From: an uncultured Burkholderiaceae bacterium
Lineage (GTDB): Bacteria; Pseudomonadota; Gammaproteobacteria; Burkholderiales; Burkholderiaceae
Length of the DNA: 52,703 nucleotides
Direction of reading: 5' to 3'
NCBI GenBank assembly: GCA_937871985.1
Contig: CALMPB010000146.1
Location: 1-52,703 of the forward strand
In this document: positions 1 to 8,513 of the stretch, one piece after another
How positions within the stretch are numbered: position 1 is the stretch's first letter
Layout of the letters: every line of letters begins with the position of its first letter
Notes under the pieces: model-generated
The model's database searches: none
What the model was told of the DNA's origin: nothing
What the model saw: only the letters and a program-made list of their open reading frames with translations
Made by a program: the position numbers and the translations under genes

Positions 1-1
1 G

Positions 2-49
2 GAAGCCGGCACGCAAACCACCCTGGTGACCCAGCTGATCAACCCATAA
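2..49 (+). CDS. 3' end of an unidentified gene (partial)
   Basis: Frame 2 at the left edge reads EAGTQTTLVTQLINP and then a TAA stop, followed by an A-run. The codons look normal for a GC-rich Pseudomonas gene, so this is probably the last 15 codons of a gene that begins outside the window. Fifteen residues are too few to name it. It may mark the DNA flanking the conjugative element, because the element's last gene ends about 350 bp further in on the other strand. Confidence 0.35.
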   Translation, partial: EAGTQTTLVTQLINP

Positions 50-402
50 AAAAAGGCCTGCGTCAAGTCCCTCCTAAAGTCACGGGGAGTTTGAAAGCGT
101 ATATGGGACTGTAGGTTAGTGTGATACCGGCCGCTTCGCAGAACTGCATCCATGCGGGCTAGGAGCCACATAAGAGCGTCGAGAGAGAAAGTCGGGGCAC
201 ACTGCATCGGGGAAGATCGTCAGTGGGCGATTGGCTTATCTCGTCATAGTCCAAACCCTTTCCACTCATCCAAAACGACCAACGCGCGCAGCTTTTGGGC
301 TGCGCGTTGCGAGCTACTGATGAACCAGGAGGCTTATATACGCAGCCAAATGTAGTGGTCAACTAATTCCGGACACCTCGATAGGTGATTTCAGTGCCAT
401 CG
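50..402. other. Intergenic stretch at the outer end of the conjugative module
   Basis: No convincing gene on either strand; the short frames here have no ribosome site and no recognisable product. At 280-309 there is a GC-rich hairpin (AACGCGCGCAG, an eight-base loop, then CTGCGCGTTG, with a small bulge). In Tn4371-like elements the trb operon lies at one end of the element, so the attachment site would be expected around here. I could not pick out an att core without a reference. Confidence 0.3.
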
Positions 403-648
403 TCAACTCGGTTTCGGGGGAACAGCCTTACCCCCGCTTCCCTTTCTGAATCCCCGATCCCCCGCCATGAACGCTTCCAGCATATGCGGGATCAGTGTGG
501 CCGCATCGACAGCCTCGCCGTGAGTTTGCGCGTGCAACGCAGCGTAACGGTCGAGGTCGGCCTTGAGGCTGGCCGCGCATGCGAAGGTCAGCTTGACGGT
601 CTCGGTCTTGGGCAGCGGCCCCAGCCGCAGCTTGCGCGTTGTGCTCAT
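403..648 (-). CDS. DUF2274 conjugation-module protein, downstream partner of TrbI
   Basis: Small 81-residue protein starting MSTTRKLRLGPLPKTETVKL, which I recognise as the DUF2274 family that usually follows trbI in Tn4371-like and related trb operons; its function is unknown. The N-terminal part (about residues 10-65) is a compact, probably alpha-beta or helical domain and the C-terminus is a basic, proline-rich tail. In the uninterrupted arrangement its ATG would overlap the native trbI stop as ATGA: the sequence just upstream still encodes the old TrbI end FFNRGTSR. The RIT element now separates the two genes by 3.5 kb, so translational coupling to trbI is lost and expression must come from read-through of the RIT genes or not at all. 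Confidence 0.75.
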   Translation of the reverse strand: MSTTRKLRLGPLPKTETVKLTFACAASLKADLDRYAALHAQTHGEAVDAATLIPHMLEAFMAGDRGFRKGSGGKAVPPKPS

Positions 649-662
649 CGTGAAGTTCCTCG

Positions 663-692
663 GTTGAAGAATGTTGAGTGAACGGATATGTG
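663..692 (+). repeat. RIT terminal inverted repeat, left end
   Basis: GTTGAAGAATGTTGAGT, a six-base spacer and ATATGTG, matched in inverted orientation at 4101-4130. A further subterminal copy of TTGCTCCACATAT at 740-752 matches 4095-4107, and its inverse CTCCACATATGT is at 4041-4052. These repeated half-sites are plausible binding sites for the recombinases. Confidence 0.8.
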
Positions 693-757
693 CAGTGTCA
701 TGTCACGGTCCTTGGGAAGTGGCGGGTTGCATGGTCTGTTTGCTCCACATATCGCCA

Positions 758-1792
758 TCACATCCGCCGCAGCCAACCGAGCAGGTCGCGGCCGGTTGAG
801 CGGAAATGACCTGCGTTCGGCGGCGGGGTGAGCGCGTCCGGGAACACCTGGGAGATGGCTTGCCGCTTGAGATCCATGTCGGCCCTGGCATAGCGCATCG
901 TCGTGTTCAGGCCGGAATGGCCCAGCCACTGGCTGATGGTGGCGAAGTCCACGCCCGACTTGAGCAATGCCATCGCTGTGCTGTGCCGGATCGAATGCGG
1001 ATGGATGTCTCTGTCTTGCAGCGAAGGGGTGGCCTGCGCCGCGCTGGCTACGTAGCGGCGTAGCAGGTAGCGCACACCGAAGCGCGTGAGCGGGCCTCCC
1101 CTGGCATTGACGAAGAGCCGTGCATCGGATGGATTCCCATCCATTGCGGCAGACTCGTCGATGAAGGTCCGCAGCACCTTGACCATAGCCGGCCAGAGCG
1201 GACACAGCCGCACCTTGCTGCCCTTGCCATGCAGCCGCACTTGAGGCGGTGCCTCCAGCCGCACGTCGCAGCGCCGCAGGTCGAGCACTTCCTGCACGCG
1301 AGCACCAGTGTTGAACATCAGGGCGAACAAGGCGTAGTCCCGCCGTCCCAGTGCACTGCTGCGGTCGATGCTCTGCAGCAACGCCTCGATCTCGTCGCGC
1401 TGCAGATACTCGATGGGCTGTTCGCGGTCACCACGTTTGAACGGTAGACCGATCACCCGTTGCAGGGTTCCCAGGTGTTGCGGCAATCGATAGGCCAGGA
1501 AACGAGCAAAGACGTGGATCGCGCCAAACCGGGCATTGCGCGTGGCGATACCGTTGCCGCGCTCGTTCTCCAGTGAGTCGAGGAAGCGGAGCACCCGCTC
1601 GGCGCTCAGGTCCGCGATCTCCAGTCGCTCGACGGGTCGCTGAGTGTCGCGGGACAAGAACTGCAGCAATAGCACCACGGCGTCGCGATAGCTGCGCACG
1701 GTGTTCGAACTCAGGCCACGCTGACCGGGAAGGAACTCCTCGAAGAACCTGACCAGTTCACGGCCCAGTTCGGTGGGTTGGCGTGGCTTCAT
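758..1792 (-). CDS. ritC: RIT tyrosine recombinase C
   Basis: Third gene of the recombinase trio, 344 residues from the ATG at 1792, which overlaps the stop of the preceding gene by four bases (ATGA). The N-terminal SAM-like core-binding domain covers roughly residues 10-100 and the catalytic domain follows. Active-site blocks are visible: FNTGARVQEVLDLR (first catalytic Arg), HPHSIRHSTA (His-x-x-Arg) and LGHSGLNTTMRYAR (late His and the nucleophilic Tyr). Tyrosine recombinases cut and rejoin DNA through a 3'-phosphotyrosine link; in RIT elements the three proteins are thought to act together. The gene appears intact. Confidence 0.8.
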   Translation of the reverse strand: MKPRQPTELGRELVRFFEEFLPGQRGLSSNTVRSYRDAVVLLLQFLSRDTQRPVERLEIADLSAERVLRFLDSLENERGNGIATRNARFGAIHVFARFLAYRLPQHLGTLQRVIGLPFKRGDREQPIEYLQRDEIEALLQSIDRSSALGRRDYALFALMFNTGARVQEVLDLRRCDVRLEAPPQVRLHGKGSKVRLCPLWPAMVKVLRTFIDESAAMDGNPSDARLFVNARGGPLTRFGVRYLLRRYVASAAQATPSLQDRDIHPHSIRHSTAMALLKSGVDFATISQWLGHSGLNTTMRYARADMDLKRQAISQVFPDALTPPPNAGHFRSTGRDLLGWLRRM

Positions 1793-2760
1793 GCTGCACC
1801 TCCTGCTATCACGTCTTCGCATGCATGTGCGAATCGTTCGGATGCACGCTCCATGACCGCTGGCATCCAGCGCAGGTAGTACGCGGTCGAGGTGATCGAC
1901 ACGTGTCCCATGTAGAGCGCGAGTTTGGGTAGATTGGCCTGGACATCCGCATCCGCCTCGTACCAGCGCAGCAATGCTGCGACGGCAAAGCTGTGGCGGA
2001 AGTCATGGATGCGTGGCGATTTACCATGCTCATCGTGAATGCCGGCATCGCGCAGGTGGCGCTTGAGAGCTTGGTAGATGCTGCGTCCGGTATAGCCGCG
2101 CGATCGACCAGAGCACAGCAAAGACGCCCCTGGCGTCAGGTTGCAGCCAGCCTGCCGGCGAGCCTCCAGATAGATTTGCAGTTCCCCTTGGGCGCTGGCG
2201 GACAGCGGCACCCAGCGCGACTTATGGAACTTCGACTCGCGTATCCAAAGAGCGCCGGGTCGGGTCTGCACATCGCCCAGCGTCAGACGAATCAGTTCGC
2301 CCCGCCGCAATCCTGCCGTGTACAACAGCACGATGGCCAGGCGCATGGTCTGTGGTTGCAGCAGCGAGTTGCTGTTCGGTCGCAGCATGGCAACATGCGC
2401 CAGCAGGCATTCGACCTGCTCCGGCGCAATGAGCGTGGGCAACGCCGTGGGCTGGCCACGCGCCAGTTCTTCCCGGGCCGGCATGAAGCAAGCGGGATCA
2501 CTGCGACGGCGATAGCGGCAGAACTTGAAGACCGTCTGGTCATGGATGGCCTGTGTGTTCAGGTTGCGGCGTCCTGACCGTGCACGCCATTGATCGAAGA
2601 GCACCTGGTCGAGATCGCAAGCATCCTGCTGCACCAGAAAGCGCCGTAGGCTACCCAGGATCGGCTCTTCCTTCTTGTACGAGCGACCCAATGCGCGGCG
2701 GCTCTGCAGGAAATCCGACACTGCGGTATCCCAGTTGGCAAGGCGAAGGTCATTGCACAT
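1789..2760 (-). CDS. ritB: RIT tyrosine recombinase B
   Basis: Middle gene of the trio, 323 residues starting MCNDLRLANWDT; the start overlaps the end of ritA by 11 bases and its stop overlaps the ritC start by four. Catalytic-domain motifs are present: YTAGLRRGELIRLT, IHDFRHSFAVAALL and MGHVSITSTAYYLRW, giving the Arg, His-x-x-Arg, His and Tyr of the family. It is shorter than ritA at the N-terminus. An upstream in-frame extension exists in the ritA shadow but has no ribosome site, whereas translational coupling explains the chosen start. Confidence 0.8.
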   Translation of the reverse strand: MCNDLRLANWDTAVSDFLQSRRALGRSYKKEEPILGSLRRFLVQQDACDLDQVLFDQWRARSGRRNLNTQAIHDQTVFKFCRYRRRSDPACFMPAREELARGQPTALPTLIAPEQVECLLAHVAMLRPNSNSLLQPQTMRLAIVLLYTAGLRRGELIRLTLGDVQTRPGALWIRESKFHKSRWVPLSASAQGELQIYLEARRQAGCNLTPGASLLCSGRSRGYTGRSIYQALKRHLRDAGIHDEHGKSPRIHDFRHSFAVAALLRWYEADADVQANLPKLALYMGHVSITSTAYYLRWMPAVMERASERFAHACEDVIAGGAA

Positions 2761-3985
2761 GGCGACCTCTTTGGCGTTCTGTTCCGGGGACTTCCAGCGC
2801 CACGTCCTGCAGCATGCAGGTGTCCAGCCGCAGATAGACGCTGGTGCTCTCGATACTGCGATGACCGAGCAGGTCGCCAATGGCCTTGACGCCCACACCC
2901 TGGGTGAGCAGCCGCATGGCGAAGGTGTGTCGAAGCCGGTAGACGTGGTGCCCGCCCATCGGCAATCCAGACTGCCGCACGCGCGTTTCGAAGATGTAGC
3001 TGATGGCACCACTGGCCATCGGGCCGCCAGGGCAGCGTACCCGCAGGAACAACTGCGGATGAGCGTCGCCCTGCGCGCGTCGGAAGCGATCCAGGTAGTC
3101 ACCGAGCATCTGTAACGTCTGGGGCATCAGCGGCAGCAGCAGATCGGATCGGGTCTTGCGCTGTGCGACGCGCACGGTAGATGCATCCCAGTCGATCGAG
3201 TCCAGGCGCAGGGATGTGACTTCCGAAGGGCGAAGCCCGTAGCAGGCCATCAGGTGCAGGATGCAGTGATCGCGGCGTCCCGCCTTGCTGTCCAGGTCGA
3301 TCGACTGCAGCAGTTGCAGCACCAGGTTCCAATCCAGGGCCTGCGGCGGCATCTCGTCGCGGTAGAGGCGCGGTGCTTCGATGCCCACGCTGAGATCCTT
3401 GGCGAGATGACCGTGCTCGTGGCAGTAACGCAGGAAACCACGCAAACGGCCGATCGTGCCTTGCAGGGACGCGCGGGACATCTGGCGGCTGCGCAGGGCA
3501 ACATACTGGGCGATGTCCTGAGCGGACAACTCCGGTAGCCCCTGCGCTGCGGCGGAACTGCGCTGAAGGAAATCCCCGACCGTGGCGCGGTGGTACACGC
3601 GCGACGAAGCCGTCAGACCGCGGACACGGTACAGATAGTCGTCGTAGGCCGCGCGCAGGTCGGCGAATGGATCATCGCTCCCAGGCATGTCCAGGCGACC
3701 GCAGGCCGTGAGAAACCTGCCGTAGAGCCTTTCGGTGCTGCGAAACCTGTCGGGTCGGCTGGGCACCCCAGAGCCGACGAGGGCGAATGCTTGGTGCAAG
3801 CGCTCCTGCGTGCATGACGGCTGGGGTAGCAGCGGTAAAGCCTGCTCCAACTGTGTCAGATGGCGGTGTGAGGAACCAGGCGTGTAGTGCTCGGCCGCCA
3901 GCCAATCGGCAAATGTGGCCATCTCCTCTGGGAAACATGATCGCGCCAAGAGAGCGCGCGTGTTGCTGGGCAAGGTCGTTTCCAT
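2750..3985 (-). CDS. ritA: RIT tyrosine recombinase A
   Basis: First gene of the trio, 411 residues from METTLPSNTRALL at 3985. The upstream in-frame extension to 4129 would run across the terminal repeat region and is unlikely to be translated; an AAGGACAT stretch precedes the chosen ATG. An N-terminal core-binding domain is followed by a catalytic domain with YGLRPSEVTSLRL, HHVYRLRHTFAMRLL and LGHRSIESTSVYLRL, so the catalytic residues are intact. With about 140 bp of repeat-rich DNA upstream, the promoter of the trio presumably lies between here and the right terminal repeat. Confidence 0.8.
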   Translation of the reverse strand: METTLPSNTRALLARSCFPEEMATFADWLAAEHYTPGSSHRHLTQLEQALPLLPQPSCTQERLHQAFALVGSGVPSRPDRFRSTERLYGRFLTACGRLDMPGSDDPFADLRAAYDDYLYRVRGLTASSRVYHRATVGDFLQRSSAAAQGLPELSAQDIAQYVALRSRQMSRASLQGTIGRLRGFLRYCHEHGHLAKDLSVGIEAPRLYRDEMPPQALDWNLVLQLLQSIDLDSKAGRRDHCILHLMACYGLRPSEVTSLRLDSIDWDASTVRVAQRKTRSDLLLPLMPQTLQMLGDYLDRFRRAQGDAHPQLFLRVRCPGGPMASGAISYIFETRVRQSGLPMGGHHVYRLRHTFAMRLLTQGVGVKAIGDLLGHRSIESTSVYLRLDTCMLQDVALEVPGTERQRGRHVQ

Positions 3986-4100
3986 GATGTCCTTCCTTCG
4001 ATGTGGTGGATGGACAAGAAACGGTACGCCGGCCCAGCGTACATATGTGGAGTGGATGCAGCCGCACTCACCTACGAATGCCGCCCCAGCTTGGTTGCTC

Positions 4101-4130
4101 CACATATGAATGGACTCAACATTCTTCAAC
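4101..4130 (-). repeat. RIT terminal inverted repeat, right end
   Basis: Read on the minus strand: GTTGAAGAATGTTGAGT, six bases, ATATGTG, the mirror of 663-692. It overlaps the 38-bp palindrome at 4122-4159 that forms the junction with trbI. Confidence 0.8.
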
Positions 4131-4159
4131 TTACGTTGAGCTCAACGTAAGTTGAAGAA
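4122..4159. repeat. 38-bp perfect palindrome at the RIT / trbI junction
   Basis: TTCTTCAACTTACGTTGAG followed at once by its exact reverse complement. The inner arm belongs to the RIT end and the outer arm runs into the trbI coding sequence (codons for FFNLR and the stop). The other RIT end has no such palindrome, only the single TTCTTCAAC. It looks like a by-product of insertion, with the end sequence copied in inverted orientation. Confidence 0.85.
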
Positions 4160-5428
4160 CAGCGGCTGATATGGCCGCAGCACCAGATCCTTGTTTACGA
4201 TGATCCGCACCGGCAGGCCGGGACGCTCGGTCAACGTGGGCTGGATGTTGAGGTTGCGCCGCGTCATCTCCTGCCCGACCTGATTCACCGAATCTTGCAA
4301 GCCATCACGCCCAGCAATGATGATCCGATCGCCGTCCTGGCGGTTCTCCGGGGCAGCCAACTCGGCACCGACGCCCAGCAAGGTGGTCATGACGGCACCA
4401 GCAAAGATACGATCCCAGTGCCAATCGACGCTATCCTCCAGACCGGCGTAGCCCGCCGTGTCGGTGCCTACGAGGTTGTCGAGCGTCAGCGAGGACGTAT
4501 CCGGCAGGATGATTCGGTTCCACATCACCTGTACACGACTCTGACCATAGCTCACCTGACTGTTGTACTTGCCCAGAATGCGCGATCCCTGCGGAATCAG
4601 CAGGAACTTGCCAGTGGCCGTGTCATAGACCGGCTCCGTCACCGTGGCGATCACATCGCCCGGCAGGTCGGATTTGATGCCCGTCACCAGCGCTCCGGCT
4701 ATCACCGTGCCAGCCATGACCTGGTACGGTGAGGCTGGCATTTGCAGGTTGCCGGAATTACGGGGTTGCGTAGAACCGCCAGCCAGGAAGGCTTCTTTCT
4801 GGTCTTGCCGGTTCTGCACGGCGGTCGGATCGGTTGGCTGAGCCGCCGTTGAAGCAGGGCCAGCCGCCAGCGGGTCGAAGGCCGCATTAGCAGCAAAGCC
4901 CGACGCGGCCTTGACCTGCGACTGTGCCACCGGCGCGGCTGTTTGCGTACCCGTGCGGAAGAACACCGACGAAGCCGCCGCTTCCTCGGCTTCCTTCAAG
5001 CGCGCCAGACGTTCCGCCTCGGTCGGGTCGTGGCCGGGTGGCGCGTAGCCAGCCATCGCCGGCTGCTGCGACTTCACGATGGCCGGCCCCAAGTCGCCCG
5101 GCAGCGGCGGACCCAGTTCAGGCACACTGGATGGCAAGGTCGGCGGCAGCTTGGAATAATCGGAGGGAAGCTGGTCGAGTCCTTCGGAACGTGACACGCG
5201 ATCCACGTTGTAAAGCTCGGTGGATTCGTTGGCCCCACGCCGCTGCGGTTGCAGCGACCACATCAGTGCCCCCAGTACGGCGACCGCCAAACTGCCAGAA
5301 AGCGCAGCGAGCATGCGTCTGTTCAAGCGGGTGACTGACCGTGGTTGAGCGCGCAGTGCCACGGTGTCCGGGGCCGCCTTGGGCGGCACGTCCGGCACCG
5401 GAACATCAGCGGGATTGTCTTGGTTCAT
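4142..5428 (-). CDS. trbI: TrbI, VirB10-like type IV secretion protein (C-terminus altered by RIT insertion)
   Basis: 428 residues. One transmembrane helix near residues 42-60 (LAALSGSLAVAVLGALMW) anchors it in the inner membrane, a proline/glutamine-rich periplasmic linker follows, and the C-terminal beta-barrel domain (from about residue 235, starting YQVMAGTVIAGALVTGI) reaches the outer-membrane core. VirB10/TrbI proteins span both membranes and transmit energy to the secretion channel. The present end is LFFNLR-stop. The original end, preserved across the RIT element just before the DUF2274 gene, was FFNRGTSR. Five residues are thus replaced by two, a small change that may leave the protein working. 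It starts two bases after the trbG stop. Confidence 0.92.
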   Translation of the reverse strand: MNQDNPADVPVPDVPPKAAPDTVALRAQPRSVTRLNRRMLAALSGSLAVAVLGALMWSLQPQRRGANESTELYNVDRVSRSEGLDQLPSDYSKLPPTLPSSVPELGPPLPGDLGPAIVKSQQPAMAGYAPPGHDPTEAERLARLKEAEEAAASSVFFRTGTQTAAPVAQSQVKAASGFAANAAFDPLAAGPASTAAQPTDPTAVQNRQDQKEAFLAGGSTQPRNSGNLQMPASPYQVMAGTVIAGALVTGIKSDLPGDVIATVTEPVYDTATGKFLLIPQGSRILGKYNSQVSYGQSRVQVMWNRIILPDTSSLTLDNLVGTDTAGYAGLEDSVDWHWDRIFAGAVMTTLLGVGAELAAPENRQDGDRIIIAGRDGLQDSVNQVGQEMTRRNLNIQPTLTERPGLPVRIIVNKDLVLRPYQPLFFNLR

Positions 5429-5430
5429 GG

Positions 5431-6423
5431 TCAGTTCCTCCGCGCCACGCCATCGGTGCGCTCAATGCGCACCACATCGCCCTTGTCGGCCCCCAGGCGC
5501 AGCTCAGCCGCGCCGAATAGCCGATCCACGATGTAGTACGGCGAGCGGAAGCGGTAGTTCACCAGTTGGCCATCTCCCTGCTGGCCAATGACGAACAGCG
5601 GCGGTAGCTCGCCCTGGGCGATACCACCCGGAAACTGGATATAGACTTTCTCGCCGTCATCGAACGCGCGCAGCGGCTTCCAGGACGGATTGCTGCCCGT
5701 AATTACGTAGCGAAAGCGAATGTTTTCCAGCGACAGGCCCGCGTCCACCGGGGCGGCAGCACTGGCCGCCTGTGCTTGGCGCTGCAAAGCCAGCATGCGG
5801 TCCTTGGGATAGTCCCAAGACACCGATGCCATCCACGCCTTTTCGGTCGAGGTCAGCTCGATCAGGTACGTCCTGCGGCTGGTGGTGATGACCAGATTGG
5901 TTTTCAACCCTGAGCGGATCGGCTTGACCAGCACATTGACGCGCAGATCGGTTCCGCTGCCGCTGGACGTGTCGCCCACTATCCAGCGCACGGTGTCGCC
6001 AGCCGCCACCGTCACCAGTTCCTCATCCGGCTGCAAGGAAATCACCGTCACGCGGCCCGGACTGGCATAGACCTGATAAAGCGCGCCATCGGTGAATGGC
6101 CAGACCTGAATCGCATTGATGTAACCCTCGCGGGTTGGTGCGATGCGGGCCTCCTGATTGGCACGCGAGACGCGCACCTTTTCGTCAGCCGATTCCGGCG
6201 CAGGCTTTGCTTCGTCGGCCTCGGATAACGGTTTCAACTGTGCCGGCAGCGCCAGCGGCTCGGGTACGGCGACCACTTCGATAGGCTTAGGTGGTTCGGC
6301 CAGCATCTGGGCCGCGACGGGTTCATCGAGCGTGATACGCGGCGCTGGCTTGCCCTGTGTAGCGCAACCCGCCAGGGCCAGTAAGATCAACGGCAACGTG
6401 CATTTACTGAAATCCACATTCAT
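5431..6423 (-). CDS. trbG: TrbG, VirB9-like outer-membrane core component
   Basis: 330 residues with a lipoprotein-type N-terminus (LPLILLALAGCATQ, lipobox LAGC). A proline-rich linker follows, then the VirB9/CagX fold with an N-terminal domain containing YQVYASPGRVTVISLQPDE and a C-terminal domain ending near YIVDRLFGAAELRLG. VirB9-type proteins form the ring of the secretion core with VirB7 and VirB10. The ATG overlaps the trbF stop as ATGA, so it is translationally coupled within the trb operon. Confidence 0.92.
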   Translation of the reverse strand: MNVDFSKCTLPLILLALAGCATQGKPAPRITLDEPVAAQMLAEPPKPIEVVAVPEPLALPAQLKPLSEADEAKPAPESADEKVRVSRANQEARIAPTREGYINAIQVWPFTDGALYQVYASPGRVTVISLQPDEELVTVAAGDTVRWIVGDTSSGSGTDLRVNVLVKPIRSGLKTNLVITTSRRTYLIELTSTEKAWMASVSWDYPKDRMLALQRQAQAASAAAPVDAGLSLENIRFRYVITGSNPSWKPLRAFDDGEKVYIQFPGGIAQGELPPLFVIGQQGDGQLVNYRFRSPYYIVDRLFGAAELRLGADKGDVVRIERTDGVARRN

Positions 6424-7124
6424 GGCTTTACTCCTTCAGAAGAATCCAGTTCACGGCTCCACGCCAGGCCATTGATGTAGATGCCCAGCGGGTTACGGCG
6501 CAAGCGTTCTTCGCTGCGCGGGGTTTGCAGGACGATGGACACCACAGCGGTCCAGCGCTCCAGCCCGGCAGCCGCGCCATTGGCGTAGCGGCGTTCCGTC
6601 CAGCGAACGTTGAATGACGTGTCGCTGGCACGGACCACGCTGGTGATCTGCACCGTCACCGACTCCTTGCCGATGCGGGCAAACGGATCGTTGGTGCGGG
6701 CGTAGTCGTTGAGCACGGCCGCGCCCTTGTCGGTGGTGTAGTCATAGGCATCAAGCCAGTTCTGCCGCACCACGATGGGGTCGATGGACAGCGAGCGCAC
6801 CAGACCGATAAAGCGCGCAAGGTGGTGTGCGGTCTGCGCATCGTTGGGTTTGTACGGTGTGGCCGCTTCCCCCACGGCACGAACCTGGCCGGCCTGATCC
6901 ACCTCGATGACGTAGGGCGTGACGATGGACTGCGCCGAACGCCAGACCAGGCCGCTCGCCATCAACAGCGCGAGCACCAGACAACCGAAAGCCATCAGCC
7001 GCCAGTTCTTCGCCTGCACGCGGGCCGAGCCGATGCGTTCGTCCCATGCCTGGGCGGTGGATTGGTACGGGGTGGCAGGCTGCGGCGTATCGGCATAACG
7101 CACCTGCGGTCGTTTGAATCGCAT
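6420..7124 (-). CDS. trbF: TrbF, VirB8-like inner-membrane component
   Basis: 234 residues from the ATG at 7124. The GTG six bases earlier is too close to the AAGGAGAG ribosome site, so the ATG was chosen. A short cytoplasmic N-terminus, one transmembrane helix (about residues 40-60, MAFGCLVLALLMASGLVW) and a periplasmic VirB8 domain are visible. These proteins nucleate assembly of the conjugation channel at the inner membrane. The gene sits between trbL and trbG. Confidence 0.92.
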   Translation of the reverse strand: MRFKRPQVRYADTPQPATPYQSTAQAWDERIGSARVQAKNWRLMAFGCLVLALLMASGLVWRSAQSIVTPYVIEVDQAGQVRAVGEAATPYKPNDAQTAHHLARFIGLVRSLSIDPIVVRQNWLDAYDYTTDKGAAVLNDYARTNDPFARIGKESVTVQITSVVRASDTSFNVRWTERRYANGAAAGLERWTAVVSIVLQTPRSEERLRRNPLGIYINGLAWSRELDSSEGVKP

Positions 7125-7136
7125 GGTCACCTCTCC

Positions 7137-8513
7137 TTATGAGTCGGAATCACGCAGGCTGGGGCCGGAACCCGAGCCACCGCCGTCGCCACCGCGCAAT
7201 GTGTGCGCGACGGTAGTGGCGGCATGAGTGAGTTGCTGCTTACGTTGCAGGCGCTTGGCCCAGGTGGGTTGTTCCTGTTTCACGGATGGGCCTTCACCGT
7301 TTTGATCGGCTGGCCCATTGGTGGCAGAGCCTCCACCAGCAGCCGCACCGGATGCCGGCGTGTCGGACCCTATCGCAGCGGTCGCCCGATCTTTCAGCGC
7401 CTGCGCCCCGGAGACGATCTTCTGCCCAGCCGTTTGCGCGCCTGTCTTGGCGACGTTGCCCAAGCCGGTCATTGCACCCTTGGCGCCACCGCCAGCAGCA
7501 GCGGAACCTGATTGGAACGCAGACTTGGCGCTGTTGGCCGTCGAAACCATCGAGCGTGCACCGCTGGCCACCATCTTGGCCGCGCCTGGCGCCATCCGCG
7601 CTCCGGCCATCACCGCACCACCGACACCTGTGGCGGCAGCGCCAATGGCAACGGCTGTACCAACGGCACCGACAGCAGCGCCGGCCATTGCTCCGGCTCC
7701 AAGCTGCGGTCCGCCAGAAATCAATCCAGTGGCAATGCCAGGCCCGAAGATCCCCAACGCGAGCAAGGCAAGCGAGGCCAGCATGACCACCAGCGCATGG
7801 TCGATGGACGGCTCATCCGGCACGGTCTGGAATTCTGCGAACAGGCCCGAGCCAATACCGACGATCACCGCCAGCACCAGCACCTTGATGCCCGAGGACA
7901 CCACGTTGCCCAGCACCTTCTCGGCCAGGAACGACGTCTTGTTCCACAGTGCAAACGGCACCAGCACGAAGCCGGCGAGCGTGGTCAGCTTGAACTCAAT
8001 CAGCGTGATGAAAAGCTGGATCGCCAGCACGAAAAAACACAGAGTGACCGTCAGCCAGGCCAGGAACAGGACGACGATGGGATCGAGGTTCACGAACACC
8101 TCGGGAAAGCCCGTCAGGTCGCCGATCTGCTCCAGGATCGGCGCGCCAGCGTCGATGCCGATCTTGGCCAGCCTCCCCGGTTGCAGGAAGTTCTCCATGC
8201 TCAGGGTCGAGCCGGTAGCCGTCAGGCCCAACCCGGCGAACGACCGGAACAAGATACTTGCCAGAGTGTTGAAGTTGCCGATGATGTAGGCGAAGGCGCC
8301 GACGTAGAGCACCTTGCGCAGCAGCTTGGCGATCACGTCATCGCCCTGACCGCTGGCGTGGCTCATGGCCCAGTAGAGCCCGGCGATGGTCATGTCGATG
8401 ACGATCAGGGTGGCGGTCAGAAACGCCACTTCGCCTTGAAGCAGGCCAAAGCCGGAGTCGATGTAGCGCGAGAACGTATCGAGGAAGCGGTCGATCACCG
8501 TTACGTCGTTCAT
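7137..8513 (-). CDS. trbL: TrbL, VirB6-like polytopic channel protein
   Basis: 458 residues. The N-terminal 290 residues hold several hydrophobic helices (e.g. TLIVIDMTIAGLYWAM, ITLIEFKLTTLAGFVLVPFAL, VLVLAVIVGIGSGLF, LVVMLASLALLALGIFG), as expected for the polytopic inner-membrane channel of a type IV secretion system. The C-terminal third is low-complexity, rich in Ala, Gly and Ser, and cytoplasmic or periplasmic. Its start overlaps the stop of the preceding lipoprotein gene by four bases. Confidence 0.92.
   Translation of the reverse strand: MNDVTVIDRFLDTFSRYIDSGFGLLQGEVAFLTATLIVIDMTIAGLYWAMSHASGQGDDVIAKLLRKVLYVGAFAYIIGNFNTLASILFRSFAGLGLTATGSTLSMENFLQPGRLAKIGIDAGAPILEQIGDLTGFPEVFVNLDPIVVLFLAWLTVTLCFFVLAIQLFITLIEFKLTTLAGFVLVPFALWNKTSFLAEKVLGNVVSSGIKVLVLAVIVGIGSGLFAEFQTVPDEPSIDHALVVMLASLALLALGIFGPGIATGLISGGPQLGAGAMAGAAVGAVGTAVAIGAAATGVGGAVMAGARMAPGAAKMVASGARSMVSTANSAKSAFQSGSAAAGGGAKGAMTGLGNVAKTGAQTAGQKIVSGAQALKDRATAAIGSDTPASGAAAGGGSATNGPADQNGEGPSVKQEQPTWAKRLQRKQQLTHAATTVAHTLRGGDGGGSGSGPSLRDSDS

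Larger units (their letters stand above)
663..4150 (-). mobile_element. RIT element (recombinase in trio), about 3.5 kb
   Basis: Three overlapping genes for different tyrosine recombinases, all on the minus strand, lie between terminal inverted repeats. The left end (663-692) and the reverse complement of the right end (4101-4130) share GTTGAAGAATGTTGAGT, then six unrelated bases, then ATATGTG. This is the known layout of RIT elements (ritA-ritB-ritC). It sits between trbI and the DUF2274 gene; TTCTTCAAC is present at both junctions, which is either a 9-bp target duplication or part of the repeats. On the trbI side about 20 further bases form half of a 38-bp palindrome. The outer boundary on that side is therefore uncertain by about 20 bp. 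Confidence 0.8.

Noticed and set aside
351..378. GTGGTCAACTAATTCCGGAC as a possible insertion-sequence end near the left edge
   Set aside because: The look is suggestive of an IS3-type terminus, but no matching partner repeat or transposase fragment is present in the window.
1..402. Attachment site of the conjugative element
   Set aside because: Expected here by analogy with Tn4371, but no second copy of a core sequence is available to support a call.
7318..8289. A 323-codon alanine/proline-rich frame antisense to trbL
   Set aside because: Low-complexity shadow of the Ala/Gly-rich trbL tail; trbL fits the operon and topology.
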